A stretch of DNA of 64,000 nt from Acidobacteriota bacterium (GTDB lineage: Bacteria > Acidobacteriota > Terriglobia > Terriglobales > Acidobacteriaceae). Where the stretch lies: the NCBI GenBank assembly GCA_013289795.1, contig JABCZH010000005.1:1-64000 (forward strand). Reading direction: 5' to 3'. Shown here piece by piece: positions 18,735 to 28,146 of the stretch (position 1 is the first letter of the stretch; each line of letters begins with the position of its first letter). A program made the translations under genes and the position numbers. Under the pieces are notes generated by a model, which was not told the origin of the DNA, searched no databases, and saw only the letters and a list, made by a program, of their open reading frames with translations.

Positions 18735-20000
18735 ATGACTGCCAGCCTCGCACATCAGTTTCCCGCCGTCGTGGGGACGGCCCTGCGTGAGCGTTTTGCC
18801 GAGATTCGCGAAACCACCATGCGGATCACCGCCTCGCTTTCTTCAGAAGATCAGATGTTGCAATCCATGCCCGAAGCCAGCCCCACCAAGTGGCACCTCG
18901 CGCACACTACCTGGTTCTTCGAAACTTTCATCCTGTTGCCGCATGTGCCGGGATATCAGGCGTTCGACCCTCACTTCCAGTACTTGTTCAACTCGTATTA
19001 CAAGCAACTCGGTTCGCATCCGCATCGCGGGTCGCGCGGGCTTATGTCGCGTCCGAGCCTGGAACGGGTGCATGCCTATAGATCGCACGTCGACACCGCC
19101 GTACTTGCGCTGTTGGGCCATGCCGGGGACGAAGTACGCACTCTCGTCGAACTCGGGCTCAATCACGAGCAGCAGCATCAGGAGTTGATTCTCACGGACA
19201 TCAAACACGCTCTCTGGTCGGGCCCGCTGCATCCCGAACCCGCGCCCGGCATAGCGTCGCAGGCCTCTGCTTCCCCTCTCACTTGGACTGAGGTCGAAGG
19301 AGGCATTCACCTCATCGGTCACGAGGGACCTGACTTCGCTTTCGACAACGAGAGTCCGCGCCACGAAGTCCTGCTACGGGCGTTTCGCCTGGCCTCTCGC
19401 CCCGTCACCAATGCTGAGTATCTCGATTTCATGCAGGATGGCGGTTACCGTCGGCCGGACTTGTGGCTCTCCGACGGTTGGGACAAGGTTTGCACCGAAG
19501 GTTGGAGCGCACCTCTCTACTGGGAGCGCAATGAAGAAGAGGAAGACCATGCGACATGGTCGCAGTTCACCGTGCGCGGCCTCAATCATGTCCATCCCGC
19601 CGACCCCGTCTGCCACATTAGCTACTACGAGGCCGACGCTTACGCGCGCTGGCGCAACGCTCGCTTGCCTACCGAAGAAGAATGGGAGGTGGCCGCTGCC
19701 CGCAACCCGGCAAGAGGAAGCTTCCTGGAAGACGGCGATGTCCACCCCAGCCCCGCCGGTTCCGCTCCCCAGATGTTCGGCGACGTGTGGGAGTGGACTT
19801 CAAGCCCTTATGTGGCCTATCCCGGATTCAAACCGGCCGAAGGCCTGATCGGCGAATACAACGGCAAATTTATGGTCAATCAACTCGTTCTGCGGGGTGG
19901 CTCATGTGCTACTCCCGCCAGTCACATTCGCGCTACCTATCGCAATTTCTTTCCGCCGCACGCCCGATGGCAATTCTCTGGAATCAGGTTGGCCAAATGA
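18735..20000 (+). CDS. egtB: Ergothioneine biosynthesis sulfoxide synthase EgtB
   Basis: Non-haem iron enzyme that joins a thiol (Cys or gamma-Glu-Cys) to trimethylhistidine using O2. The N-terminal DinB-like four-helix part carries the iron ligands: KWHLAHTTWFFE (probably His57) and NHEQQHQE (His144 and His148). Residues from about 190 form an FGE-sulfatase (C-type lectin-like) domain with PRHEVLLRAFRLASRPVTNAEY, RLPTEEEWEVAA and GDVWEWTSSPY. The length (421 aa) is normal. The stop overlaps the egtD start by four bases. No egtA or egtC is nearby, which suits acidobacterial and fungal-type enzymes that can use cysteine directly; this is inferred from family knowledge, not from a residue I can point to. 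Confidence 0.93.
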   Translation: MTASLAHQFPAVVGTALRERFAEIRETTMRITASLSSEDQMLQSMPEASPTKWHLAHTTWFFETFILLPHVPGYQAFDPHFQYLFNSYYKQLGSHPHRGSRGLMSRPSLERVHAYRSHVDTAVLALLGHAGDEVRTLVELGLNHEQQHQELILTDIKHALWSGPLHPEPAPGIASQASASPLTWTEVEGGIHLIGHEGPDFAFDNESPRHEVLLRAFRLASRPVTNAEYLDFMQDGGYRRPDLWLSDGWDKVCTEGWSAPLYWERNEEEEDHATWSQFTVRGLNHVHPADPVCHISYYEADAYARWRNARLPTEEEWEVAAARNPARGSFLEDGDVHPSPAGSAPQMFGDVWEWTSSPYVAYPGFKPAEGLIGEYNGKFMVNQLVLRGGSCATPASHIRATYRNFFPPHARWQFSGIRLAK

Positions 20001-20950
20001 TCGCTCGAGAACTCATATCGCTGCCGTCCTTTGCCGAAGACGTTGAGCAGGGCCTTTCCAGCTCTCCCAAGACTCTGCCTTCCAAGTTGTTTTACGACGA
20101 GGCCGGCTCGGCCCTATTCGAGCAGATTACTCGCCTGCCCGAGTACTACCTCACTCGCATCGAACTTGAGATCCTGCGCGACCGTGGCGCCGAGATTGCC
20201 CAGGAAGTCAGGCCGGGCGTAACCGTGGTCGAACTCGGTTCCGGCACAGCCACCAAGACCACCACGCTGCTACAGGCGTTTGCCCGCCGCCAGTTACGGG
20301 TTCCTTATTTTCCGGTTGATATCTCTCCCGCCGCGCTGGGCGAGGCCCGTGAGCGCGTGGAGTCGCTGTGCACGCGAGTTTCGGTTCGCCCCGTCGTTGC
20401 GGATTTCAGCTACGGCTTTGGTTTCTTGCGCGGCATCCCCGGACGCAAACTCGTGCTCTACCTGGGATCGAGCATCGGCAACTTCGATCCCGGCCCCGCC
20501 GTGGAAATGCTCAGCCAGATTCGCAGTCAACTGGCCACCGGCGATGCCTTGCTGCTGGGCACGGACCTGGTGAAAGATCCATCTATTTTGGTACCTGCAT
20601 ACGATGACGCTCAGGGTATCACCGAGCAATTTGACAAGAACATTCTTGCCCGGCTGAACCGCGAGCTGGGTGCCAACTTCGACCTCGACTTCTTCCGCCA
20701 CATTGCAATCTGGAATCCGGAGAAGTCGCGAATGGAGATCTACCTGGAGAGTTTGCGTCCGCAGGCCGTGAATTTAGCTTCGCTGAATCTGGACGTCCGC
20801 TTCGCCAACGGAGAGCGTCTCCATACCGAGAACAGCTACAAATACACCATGCCCATGGTCCGCGAATTGCTGGAAAGCTCCGGCTTCTCCCTCGATGCCA
20901 CCTGGTTCGATCGCCGGACCTGGTTCGCTCTCCACCTTGCCCGCGTGTGA
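19997..20950 (+). CDS. egtD: L-histidine N-alpha-methyltransferase EgtD
   Basis: Trimethylates histidine to hercynine with SAM, the first step of ergothioneine synthesis. The protein is 317 residues from the ATG in the ATGA overlap with egtB; the open frame extends 105 codons upstream but only inside egtB in another frame. Family features: LPSKLFYDEAGSALFEQIT, LPEYYLTRIELEIL, SAM motif VVELGSGTATKT, YFPVDISPAAL, LVLYLGSSIGNFDP, LLGTDLVKDP, YDDAQGITEQFDKNILARLN and the C-terminal ENSYKYT. Translationally coupled to egtB, so the two are one operon. Confidence 0.95.
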   Translation: MIARELISLPSFAEDVEQGLSSSPKTLPSKLFYDEAGSALFEQITRLPEYYLTRIELEILRDRGAEIAQEVRPGVTVVELGSGTATKTTTLLQAFARRQLRVPYFPVDISPAALGEARERVESLCTRVSVRPVVADFSYGFGFLRGIPGRKLVLYLGSSIGNFDPGPAVEMLSQIRSQLATGDALLLGTDLVKDPSILVPAYDDAQGITEQFDKNILARLNRELGANFDLDFFRHIAIWNPEKSRMEIYLESLRPQAVNLASLNLDVRFANGERLHTENSYKYTMPMVRELLESSGFSLDATWFDRRTWFALHLARV

Positions 20951-20969
20951 TCCTTTCTGCCACATAAAA

Positions 20970-20995
20970 ATGCCGCGCACGTAAGTGCGCGGCAT
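20970..20995 (-). terminator. Terminator between egtD and the M13 peptidase gene
   Basis: An 11-bp perfect stem (ATGCCGCGCAC) with a four-base loop. The T-run (ATTTTTATG) lies on the minus strand, so it ends the metallopeptidase transcript; on the plus strand no T-run follows. Confidence 0.8.
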
Positions 20996-21010
20996 CCTGC
21001 AATCATGTTG

Positions 21011-23098
21011 TTACCAAACTCTGCACTGCTTTGCCCGCACCATCGGGGTTCCTGCTTTACAGGAAAACGCCTGCTGAAATTCGGGCATATTCGCAACCAC
21101 ATTGTTCACCCGGTACTTCGGAATCGAGTGCGGATTCGTCAACACCACTGTGCTGCTCAATTCTGGCCGGTACTGCTGGCACCATTCGTTCGCGTATGAC
21201 AGGAAGAACTTCTGCCGCGGCGTCCAGCCACTTCCATCTTTCTCGTCCAGGGATTTGCTGGTGGTCTGCAGCTTGTTGGTCAGCGCCATGAAAGCGATGC
21301 GTAAGCCGCCGTTGTCCGCCGTATCCTCGCCCTGGGTCAGGTGTCCGTTTTGCTTGACTCCGGCCTCTGGAATCTCCTGCGTGTACTCGTCGGCAATGCA
21401 TTCGTCGCGTTCGTCGTAAGCTTTGGCGTCAGCCGCCGTCCACCAGTCGCGCAGGTTGCCTTGGGCATCGAACTTGCGCCCTTGATCGTCAAACCCGTGC
21501 GTGATCTCGTGCCCAACCACCATTCCGATGGCCCCATAGTTCACTGCATCATCCGTGCCCGCATCGAAAAATGGCGGCTGTAAAATCCCGGCAGGGAAGT
21601 TGATGGTATTGAGCTGCGGATCGTAATACGCATTGATCGTCGGAGGCGTCATGGTCCACTCGCTACGATCCACCGGCTTGCCGATCTTGCCGAGTTGGCG
21701 ATGGAACTCAAACACCGTCGCCTCACGCACATTGTTCAGATAACTTGTGCGCGTGATGGTCACCGAAGAATAATCCCGCCACTGGTTCGGATACCCTATT
21801 TTGTCCTCGATGGCGTGCAACTTGATCTTGGCTTGTTCTTTGGTGGCAGGTTGCATCCAATCGAGAGTAGTAATGTCCTGGTCTAACGCGTGTTCCACGT
21901 CATGGACTACGCCCACCGTTCGCTCCTTGCTCGATGGCGGAAATGCCGCTGCCACGTAAGCCCGCCCCAGCGCCATTCCCAGATCACGATCCGCAGCGCG
22001 TACACACCGCCGCCAGCGCGGCAACTGTTGCTTTGCGCCGAACAGCGTATGTGCGAAAAACTCCCAGTTCTCGTCCACAAATGCCTTGCTCAAATACGGC
22101 GCTGACCCGTGCACCAGCTGCCAACGAAGATAAACCTGCCAATCCGCCACGGAGTGCTGCTGGATCAAAACTTCCAGCTCCTTAAAGAACCCCGGAGTGC
22201 TCACCAGATAGTGCGGGGCCGACGCAGGCGCCCCGATGTCAGCCGTGTATTTCTTCCAGTCAAAAGAGGGCGTCAGCGCCTGTATCTGCTCGAAACTCAT
22301 TTTGTTATTGACATTCTTCGGATCGCGCCGCGCCACATTGTCCATGTGCGCCCTGGCCATCGCGGTTTCAATCGCGATCACCGTTTTCGCATCGCCCGCA
22401 GCCTGGGTTGCGTTCTCCCCAGTCAGCGTCAACATCTTGGCCACGTGGGTTTCATACTTGGCCAGGATGTCTTTCGACTTTTCATCATCCTTCACGTAGA
22501 AGTCACGGTTCGGCAATGCCAGTCCGCCCTGATCGATGGCGGCCACCACTTTGCTGGCATCGTCATAATCCTGTTGCGACGCGAAACCGAGCAGCGCCGC
22601 CGCGGTCTGGTTGTCGCCGGCCTCCCAGGCGCCCGGAGTGATCATGTGGATGTGCGCTACCTGGTCCGCCAGTTCCGCTTTGCTCTTCATCCTGGCGATA
22701 CGCTCCAGTTCCGGTTTCAAATCGCGGCTACCGGCGGTCTCCAGCTGCGGCTCGTCAGTGCACGCCTGCCAATAGTCACCGATCTTCTGTTCGAAGTCGC
22801 TGCGCCCGCTGGTCTGCGCCGATGCCTTCTCCAGCGCTTGACGCACGATGTTTTCATTCCAATATTGCAAGCCGCTGGCGGTTCCCCACGCCACTTGGTC
22901 AGGAGGAATCGGGTTGGCCGCGTTCCACTTGCTGCACGCGTATTGATAGAAATCCTGGCAGGGATCGAGCGTACGGTCCACCATGGTGGGATCGAAGTGC
23001 TCCAACTTGGGGGCCTGATCGGACGCCGGCATTTCCTGCGCCAGCCCCAGCACCGGACAAAGTACGACAGCTATGATCGCGAGTCGTGCAAAATGCAT
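21011..23098 (-). CDS. M13 family metalloendopeptidase (PepO/neprilysin type)
   Basis: A 695-residue zinc endopeptidase with a signal peptide (MHFARLAIIAVVLCPVLGLAQ), so it acts in the periplasm or outside. The N-terminal M13 segment DPCQDFYQYACSKWNAANPIP is typical. The zinc site is VVGHEITHGFDDQG (HExxH, about 21501-21518), with the third ligand Glu in GEDTADNGGLRIAF, and the substrate-binding NAYYDPQLNTINFPAGIL. The C terminus ends CRVW, the conserved M13 ending (C-x-V/L-W). A lone gene with its own terminator. Confidence 0.95.
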   Translation of the reverse strand: MHFARLAIIAVVLCPVLGLAQEMPASDQAPKLEHFDPTMVDRTLDPCQDFYQYACSKWNAANPIPPDQVAWGTASGLQYWNENIVRQALEKASAQTSGRSDFEQKIGDYWQACTDEPQLETAGSRDLKPELERIARMKSKAELADQVAHIHMITPGAWEAGDNQTAAALLGFASQQDYDDASKVVAAIDQGGLALPNRDFYVKDDEKSKDILAKYETHVAKMLTLTGENATQAAGDAKTVIAIETAMARAHMDNVARRDPKNVNNKMSFEQIQALTPSFDWKKYTADIGAPASAPHYLVSTPGFFKELEVLIQQHSVADWQVYLRWQLVHGSAPYLSKAFVDENWEFFAHTLFGAKQQLPRWRRCVRAADRDLGMALGRAYVAAAFPPSSKERTVGVVHDVEHALDQDITTLDWMQPATKEQAKIKLHAIEDKIGYPNQWRDYSSVTITRTSYLNNVREATVFEFHRQLGKIGKPVDRSEWTMTPPTINAYYDPQLNTINFPAGILQPPFFDAGTDDAVNYGAIGMVVGHEITHGFDDQGRKFDAQGNLRDWWTAADAKAYDERDECIADEYTQEIPEAGVKQNGHLTQGEDTADNGGLRIAFMALTNKLQTTSKSLDEKDGSGWTPRQKFFLSYANEWCQQYRPELSSTVVLTNPHSIPKYRVNNVVANMPEFQQAFSCKAGTPMVRAKQCRVW

Positions 23099-23315
23099 GG
23101 TTTGGTCTCCTGCGTGAAAAGTTGGGTAAGTGCACTGCTGGTAATGTGGCCCCGGCGCGGCGGCTCAACTCCACTGACTCTCGTTGCGAACAGCAGACTA
23201 AACGCGCGTTTCAAAAGTGTATCGCAGTTTCGCGATGTGTGCTCAAAAGCGCCCGGCCGGGTCACTTCCCGCAATCTGATATACGGATTCCACAGCAGTT
23301 GAGTTCCATCCCGCC

Positions 23316-23963
23316 TCACTTCACCGCGATTACCAACTCTCCCCCCTCCACTCCGATATCAAGACACCCTCCTACGATCCAATCCGCCCCCGCTCCTCGC
23401 AACTCGTGCTCCGATGCCGTGGTGCACACCGCAATCACCCGCGCACCGGCCGCTTTGCCGGAGCGAATTCCGGCCGGAGCATCCTCCACCACCACACAGT
23501 CGGCCGCGGCCACCCTCAACGCCGCCGCGCCCTTCAGATACGGCTCCGGATGTGGCTTCCCGTTCTTCACATCGCTGCAGGTAACCATCTTTTCGGGAAT
23601 CTCCAACTCCGCTGCCCACAACCGAACTTCCGCCAGCGGCCGGGTGCATGAGGTCACAATCGTCCAGCAATCCGGCGACAGCGCCAGCAACAATTCCTGC
23701 GCTCCCGGCAGAGGTACTACGCCCTCGATGTCTTCGATCTCAGCCCGCTCCACAATTAGGTTTTCGCTCTCTGCGTCTGCGAGCGGGAGCAGTTCGCGGA
23801 TGGTCGTGATACTCGGCCGGCCATGGGCCCGTTTCACAACTTCCTCTGGGTTGAGCCCGTGTCTCGCCGCCCATTTCTTCCAGACCCTTGCCACTGCGGG
23901 AGTGGAATCAATTAAAACGCCATCCAAGTCAAACAGCACACCACGGTAACGAATCCGAACCAT
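23316..23963 (-). CDS. HAD-superfamily phosphatase (sugar/glycerol phosphatase type)
   Basis: A 215-residue HAD hydrolase with all four motifs: LFDLDGVLIDS (nucleophile and acid Asp pair), IVTSCT (Ser/Thr), GKPHPEPYL (Lys) and VVEDAPAGIRSGKAAG (acidic metal ligands). The alpha-helical cap between motifs I and II makes it subclass IA, like YfbT, glycerol-3-phosphatase or beta-phosphoglucomutase. The Gxx loop needed for a true mutase is not evident, so a small-molecule phosphatase is likelier. It is downstream of the AsmA gene on the same strand, separated by a palindromic repeat. Confidence 0.88.
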   Translation of the reverse strand: MVRIRYRGVLFDLDGVLIDSTPAVARVWKKWAARHGLNPEEVVKRAHGRPSITTIRELLPLADAESENLIVERAEIEDIEGVVPLPGAQELLLALSPDCWTIVTSCTRPLAEVRLWAAELEIPEKMVTCSDVKNGKPHPEPYLKGAAALRVAAADCVVVEDAPAGIRSGKAAGARVIAVCTTASEHELRGAGADWIVGGCLDIGVEGGELVIAVK

Positions 23964-23966
23964 GCT

Positions 23967-24034
23967 CCCTCAATCTGTCACCCTGAGCGCAACAGGCCGA
24001 TTCGCCAAGCGAATCGGCCTGCGGAGCTTGAGGG
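23967..24034. repeat. 68-bp palindromic element (CCCTCAA...TTGAGGG)
   Basis: Outer arms CCCTCAA and TTGAGGG enclose a perfect 12-bp hairpin AGGCCGATTCGC with a three-base loop at 23994-24020. The motifs TCACCCTGAGCG and GAGGGATCCTG are of the widespread intergenic repeat type. Size and form resemble the other palindromic elements in this window. No T-run follows on either strand. Confidence 0.65.
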
Positions 24035-24052
24035 ATCCTGTCTTGTTTCCGG

Positions 24053-25657
24053 CTACGGTTTCTTCTTCCCGAACAATCCACCTAATCCATTCACAATGCC
24101 TGCGGGATTCTGTCCTGTTGCCCCAAGCGGATTGCCCAGCATGCCCTTCACGTCCGGCACAAACTTCGGGTCTGAGGTCGTTCCCTGAATGAAGAACGGA
24201 ATTCCTCCGCTCTTGTTGCCCATCCCGGCAAGCTGCGTCAGCCCGCCACCCACCCCGCCGCTGAGTTTGGCTTCCATGTGATAGTTCAATGCGTTCTGCG
24301 GGCTGATGGTCCCACTGCCCGTGACCACGCCCAGTGACGGAATGTTCAAATTTACGTTCTGTGTGTTGATTCCCTCCGGCGCCACGTGCGCGTCCGCGCT
24401 CAGGTTCTGAATAGTTGTGTCCGATCCAGTCTTCGCCCCGGTGAGCGCTGAAATCGCCGACATCTTAGATCCCATGTCGAAGCCCGATAACTTCGTATTC
24501 GCCATTTTGACCGGCCCGTTGATCACCAGTTTGTCCACCGGCCCTACAATCGTGAAGTCCGCCGTCAGAGTTCCACCCTTCAAACTCGAACCGGAGGGCA
24601 GTACGATGCCCATCGCAGGGAGCATGGCCACCAGGTCATCCACCGGCATATTGTCCGCGTTCAACTTCATGTTCAAGACAGTCGATGCCCCTTCCATCTG
24701 ATACCCGCCGGTCAGCTTCGCCAACGCCTTGCCAATGGTGACGTCACCCTGCGTCAATTGCCCCGCCTGCTTCTGCAGTTCGTAGTCCGTTGCGAATTTC
24801 GCCACTACCTCTCGCCCGGCCGGCAAGCCCTTGGGAGAGAGTTTCAGTTTCTGCACAGTGGCGGTGCCGCTGCTCCGCGCCTGCCGTCCGTCAGAACTCA
24901 CAGTGCCATTGAAATTTGCCATCCCTGCAATCCCCGCCCCCGGCTCCACAAACCCCGACGCCGCCAGATCAAGATCATTCACCGTGATCTTCGCCTGCAC
25001 TGGGGTCAACGCCGCATCAGTGGTGCCAATTGGCCCTGCCGATCCGTCCAGCTTCACACCGCCTCCGCCCGGCAGCGCGGCCGAAAGCGTAAAAGGGAAC
25101 TTCGACGTGAAGGAGAACTTCTGCACCGTGATGTTGACGTTCTTGTAGACCTGAGGCTTAGTCTTGTTGCTGATGTTGTCGATTGAAACGCTGCCATCCT
25201 TGACCGTAAGCTTGCCCACCGACAAGTCCGGGCTCACACTGCTTTTACTTGCCGCTGGCTTGTCCGTCTTGCCTCCCAAGCTCGAAAAATTCCACTTGCC
25301 CGCCGCCGTATGCAACAGCGAAACCTGCGGCTGCTCGATCGTCAAGTCGGTTACGTGCAACTCCTTCGAGAAAATCAGAGGCATAAGCTCTATACCGACA
25401 CCCAGCGCTTTGGCGCGAATAAAAGGGTCCTTGCTGAATGCGGGATCATCCGCGATTGACAGATCGTCTGCCGAAACACTGCCGTCTATGATCGAAAGCC
25501 GCAGACTCCCCACCTTCACCTGCCGGCCCAGCGCAGTGCTCAAGTCCGACTCGATAGTCGGACGGAAGACATTCACATCAATAATGAAGGGAAGTGCGAC
25601 CGCCACCACAACCAGCAGAACCACAACAATCGCAACGATTTTCAATGCGCGTTTCAT
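24053..25657 (-). CDS. AsmA family inner-membrane-anchored protein
   Basis: A 534-residue protein with one N-terminal transmembrane anchor (LKIVAIVVVLLVVVAVALPFII), then the AsmA signature DVNVFRPTIESDLSTALGRQVKVGSLRL and a long periplasmic beta-rich part with repeated LTVKDGSVSIDN- and VLNMKLNADNM-like strands. AsmA-like proteins are thought to form repeating beta-groove bridges for lipid movement to the outer membrane. The tail is Gly-rich (GNKSGGIPFFIQGTTSDPKF). It stands 75 bases downstream of the TPR gene on the same strand, so the two may be co-transcribed. Confidence 0.88.
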   Translation of the reverse strand: MKRALKIVAIVVVLLVVVAVALPFIIDVNVFRPTIESDLSTALGRQVKVGSLRLSIIDGSVSADDLSIADDPAFSKDPFIRAKALGVGIELMPLIFSKELHVTDLTIEQPQVSLLHTAAGKWNFSSLGGKTDKPAASKSSVSPDLSVGKLTVKDGSVSIDNISNKTKPQVYKNVNITVQKFSFTSKFPFTLSAALPGGGGVKLDGSAGPIGTTDAALTPVQAKITVNDLDLAASGFVEPGAGIAGMANFNGTVSSDGRQARSSGTATVQKLKLSPKGLPAGREVVAKFATDYELQKQAGQLTQGDVTIGKALAKLTGGYQMEGASTVLNMKLNADNMPVDDLVAMLPAMGIVLPSGSSLKGGTLTADFTIVGPVDKLVINGPVKMANTKLSGFDMGSKMSAISALTGAKTGSDTTIQNLSADAHVAPEGINTQNVNLNIPSLGVVTGSGTISPQNALNYHMEAKLSGGVGGGLTQLAGMGNKSGGIPFFIQGTTSDPKFVPDVKGMLGNPLGATGQNPAGIVNGLGGLFGKKKP

Positions 25658-25733
25658 AACCGGGGGTCCTCCGTAGGCTAGGTTTTTGTGGACGACCGTT
25701 CAGACGCGGCCAGTCTACCAGAAAACGCGGTCC

Positions 25734-26975
25734 CTACTGCGGTTCCCGCGTAAGTTCGGGGTCGGGCACGGGGCTGGACTCCAGTTCCTGGTGCCGTTTC
25801 TCGCGCGACGCATTCGACATCGCGGTAAACTTCTCCATCTCCTTCTTGGCTTCCTGGGTGCGTCCCATGTGCTGCAAAATCTGTCCGCGTACGTAGAAAA
25901 CACTTTCGCTCTCCGGGCTCAGCTTCTTCGCTGCGTCAATCGCCGCCAGTGCCTCATGGTACTTCTGTTCCCGCAGATAAACTCGGGCCAGCTGGAAATC
26001 AGAACTTGAAAGCTGCGGGTCCAACCGCAGCGCCTTGCGAAACATCTTCTCTGCGTCCTCATCCTGCTGCTGCAAATAGAACACCAGTCCTAGCTGGTCG
26101 TAGTCGTACGCCACATCCGGCTCGATCTCAATATCCTTCAGAAACTCCGCCTTCGCTCGCTCCAAGTCCTGCTTCTCGAGATACGTCATGCCCAGATTGA
26201 AATGAACGAAAGGAAGCTGCGGCGCAGCCTTGGCCGCAGCTTCCAGTTCCGTGATCGCTTCGTCATATTCTTTCCGGTTCAAGTATGCCTTCCCCATCAG
26301 CAGGTGAAACTCCGGCGTGTCCTGGCCGGTTTCTACCAATCGCCCCAGCGCTCGCTGCTCCAGGTCTGCCCGTCCCGCCTTATTGGCTGCGATCCCCAGC
26401 ACGTACAGGAAGTTCAACTGGTCGGAAGCCTGCGCCCACAGTGGCTCCAGAGTGCTCGCCGCCTCTACATAACGCTGATTGAAGAAGTAGCACAGCCCCA
26501 GCAGATACCGTGGCTGATATGAGACCGGGACATCCCGCACTACCGACTCAAACGGCCCAATCGCTCCCCGAAAGTCATTCTGGCGGTAATGAACCAGCCC
26601 GATGTTGAGCCTGATCCCCGCCACTTGCGGCGCCAGATGCTCCGCCTTGTGCAACATCTCCAGCGCCTGCGGCCATTGCTTCCGGCGCATGGCGATCACG
26701 CCCAGGTTGGCGTACGCTCCCGCCATCTCCGGATTCACCGCCAACACTCCCCGAAACGCCCGCTCTGCTGTGGCCAGGTCGCTTCGTTTCAGAGCCGCCT
26801 CTCCCTGCTCAAACAGTTGCTTGGGATCAGCGCTCCGAGTCTGATTTCCAGACGATTTCGCAGCCGGCAATTCGGTTTGGCCCACCCCTATCGGTGGCGC
26901 ACTCTCCGCGTAGCTGCACGCGAGCAGGAGTACAGTCACCGCACACCGCAAACCTAAACTTGACACTGGTTTCAC
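25734..26975 (-). CDS. Secreted TPR-repeat protein
   Basis: 413 residues from a GTG that opens a signal peptide (VKPVSSLGLRCAVTVLLLACSYA, with a possible lipobox Cys). The frame is open much further upstream, but there it runs through the promoter and antisense to the LacI gene, so it was cut. About nine to ten TPR units follow (for example LFEQGEAALKRSDLATAERA, AYANLGVIAMRRKQWPQALE, VHFNLGMTYLEKQDLERAKA, YDQLGLVFYLQQQDEDAEKM). It is a protein-protein scaffold of the cell envelope. It reads divergently from the LacI gene, and the 72-base gap must hold both promoters. Confidence 0.85.
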   Translation of the reverse strand: MKPVSSLGLRCAVTVLLLACSYAESAPPIGVGQTELPAAKSSGNQTRSADPKQLFEQGEAALKRSDLATAERAFRGVLAVNPEMAGAYANLGVIAMRRKQWPQALEMLHKAEHLAPQVAGIRLNIGLVHYRQNDFRGAIGPFESVVRDVPVSYQPRYLLGLCYFFNQRYVEAASTLEPLWAQASDQLNFLYVLGIAANKAGRADLEQRALGRLVETGQDTPEFHLLMGKAYLNRKEYDEAITELEAAAKAAPQLPFVHFNLGMTYLEKQDLERAKAEFLKDIEIEPDVAYDYDQLGLVFYLQQQDEDAEKMFRKALRLDPQLSSSDFQLARVYLREQKYHEALAAIDAAKKLSPESESVFYVRGQILQHMGRTQEAKKEMEKFTAMSNASREKRHQELESSPVPDPELTREPQ

Positions 26976-27047
26976 TCTCTGCTGTAGTGTCCGCCAGCGC
27001 CAGCCTGAATTCAAGCTGGCTGCGGTTGACGTAAACGTTGGCCACGC

Positions 27048-28106
27048 ATGAAGAGCACCATGGTCACAATCCGCGACGTTGCCAAGGAAAGTGGTTTTTC
27101 CTCCACCACCGTCTCCATCGTTCTCAACAGTGCTCCCCTGGCGCGCTACATTCCCGCAAGCACCAAGAAATGCATCGAACGAGCTGCCAAGAAACTGGGA
27201 TATCGCCCCAACTTGTTTGCCCGCTCCCTGCGCAGCCAGCGTAGCCACACCGTCGGCGTCATGGTTTTCGACATGACTGATCCCTACTGCACCCTGGTTC
27301 TGCGCGGCATCGAAAATTCTCTTTATCAGTCGTCCTATCTTCCCATTCTCACCGACGTTCACAACGAACGCAGCCGCTTCGAGCGCTATTTGGAAATGCT
27401 GCTCGACCGCCGCGTCGAAGCCCTCATAGTTCTCGCCAACTGGCTCTTCGTCGACATCGATGTCCTCGCCGATCTCGAAAAGAGCAGCATCCCCACCGTA
27501 ATGATCGGTCGTGAACTGCAAACCGATTCCATCAGTTCCGTCCTAGTGGACAACGAACTCGGCGCCCATGCCGCACTCGAGCATCTGTATTCCCTGGGAC
27601 ATCGCAAGATCGCCATTATCCGCGGTCCCAAGACCCTGGCCGACAGCGCTCCGCGCTGGAAGGGAATTCGCTCCTTCGCCAAGTCCGTTGAGCTTGAGAT
27701 CGATCCCCGCCTGGTCCTCGACCTGCCCGAATCCCGCGATCCCATCTCCAGTTTCGAGGCCGGCTACCAACTCACCGAAGACCTGCTCAAACAAAGACGT
27801 CCCTTCACCGCCCTGATGGCCTTCGATGACATGACGGCTTTCGGCGCCATTCGCGCCCTTGCCAAGGCCGGACTGCGCGTTCCCGAACACTGTTCGGTGA
27901 TCGGTTTTGACGACGTCGCTGCTTCTGCGCTTTATACTCCCTCGCTGACTACCATCCGCCAGCCCATGGAAGTCATGGGCACCATCGCCGTAAGCATTGC
28001 GTTGGACGGAGTGAACGCCGTGCTCGAAAAGCGCCAGCTCTCCGCTGTTCACCGCAAGATTGCCCCCGAATTAGCAGTTCGCGAATCCACCCGCCGCTTA
28101 CTCTGA
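27048..28106 (+). CDS. LacI/GalR family transcriptional regulator
   Basis: A 352-residue regulator: N-terminal HTH (VTIRDVAKESGFSSTTVSIVLN, hinge AAKKLGYRPNLFARSLRSQRS), then a periplasmic-binding-protein-like sugar-sensor domain (VGVMVFDMTDPYCTLVLRGIE, SVLVDNELGAHAALEHLYSLGHRKIAIIRG, FTALMAFDDMTAFGAIRALAKAG, SVIGFDDVAASALYTPSLTTIRQP). An ATG four codons in is an alternative start. The adjacent Oar-like transporter carries a promoter with a palindrome that fits an operator, so this is most likely its sugar-responsive repressor. TAAACG(T/A)T is shared between the LacI upstream region (27032-27039) and that palindrome. Confidence 0.92.
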   Translation: MKSTMVTIRDVAKESGFSSTTVSIVLNSAPLARYIPASTKKCIERAAKKLGYRPNLFARSLRSQRSHTVGVMVFDMTDPYCTLVLRGIENSLYQSSYLPILTDVHNERSRFERYLEMLLDRRVEALIVLANWLFVDIDVLADLEKSSIPTVMIGRELQTDSISSVLVDNELGAHAALEHLYSLGHRKIAIIRGPKTLADSAPRWKGIRSFAKSVELEIDPRLVLDLPESRDPISSFEAGYQLTEDLLKQRRPFTALMAFDDMTAFGAIRALAKAGLRVPEHCSVIGFDDVAASALYTPSLTTIRQPMEVMGTIAVSIALDGVNAVLEKRQLSAVHRKIAPELAVRESTRRLL

Positions 28107-28146
28107 TCGCCAACTCTGCCCGCTTACCAAAATGAGCATTTTTTCC

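Noticed and set aside
22109-23302. A 397-codon plus-strand open frame
   Set aside because: Antisense to the M13 peptidase gene, which has all catalytic motifs; the plus-strand product is Arg/His/Leu-rich and shows nothing recognisable.
26976-27521. N-terminal extension of the TPR protein
   Set aside because: The frame stays open but lies antisense to the LacI HTH and through the divergent promoter; a GTG with a signal peptide gives the natural start.
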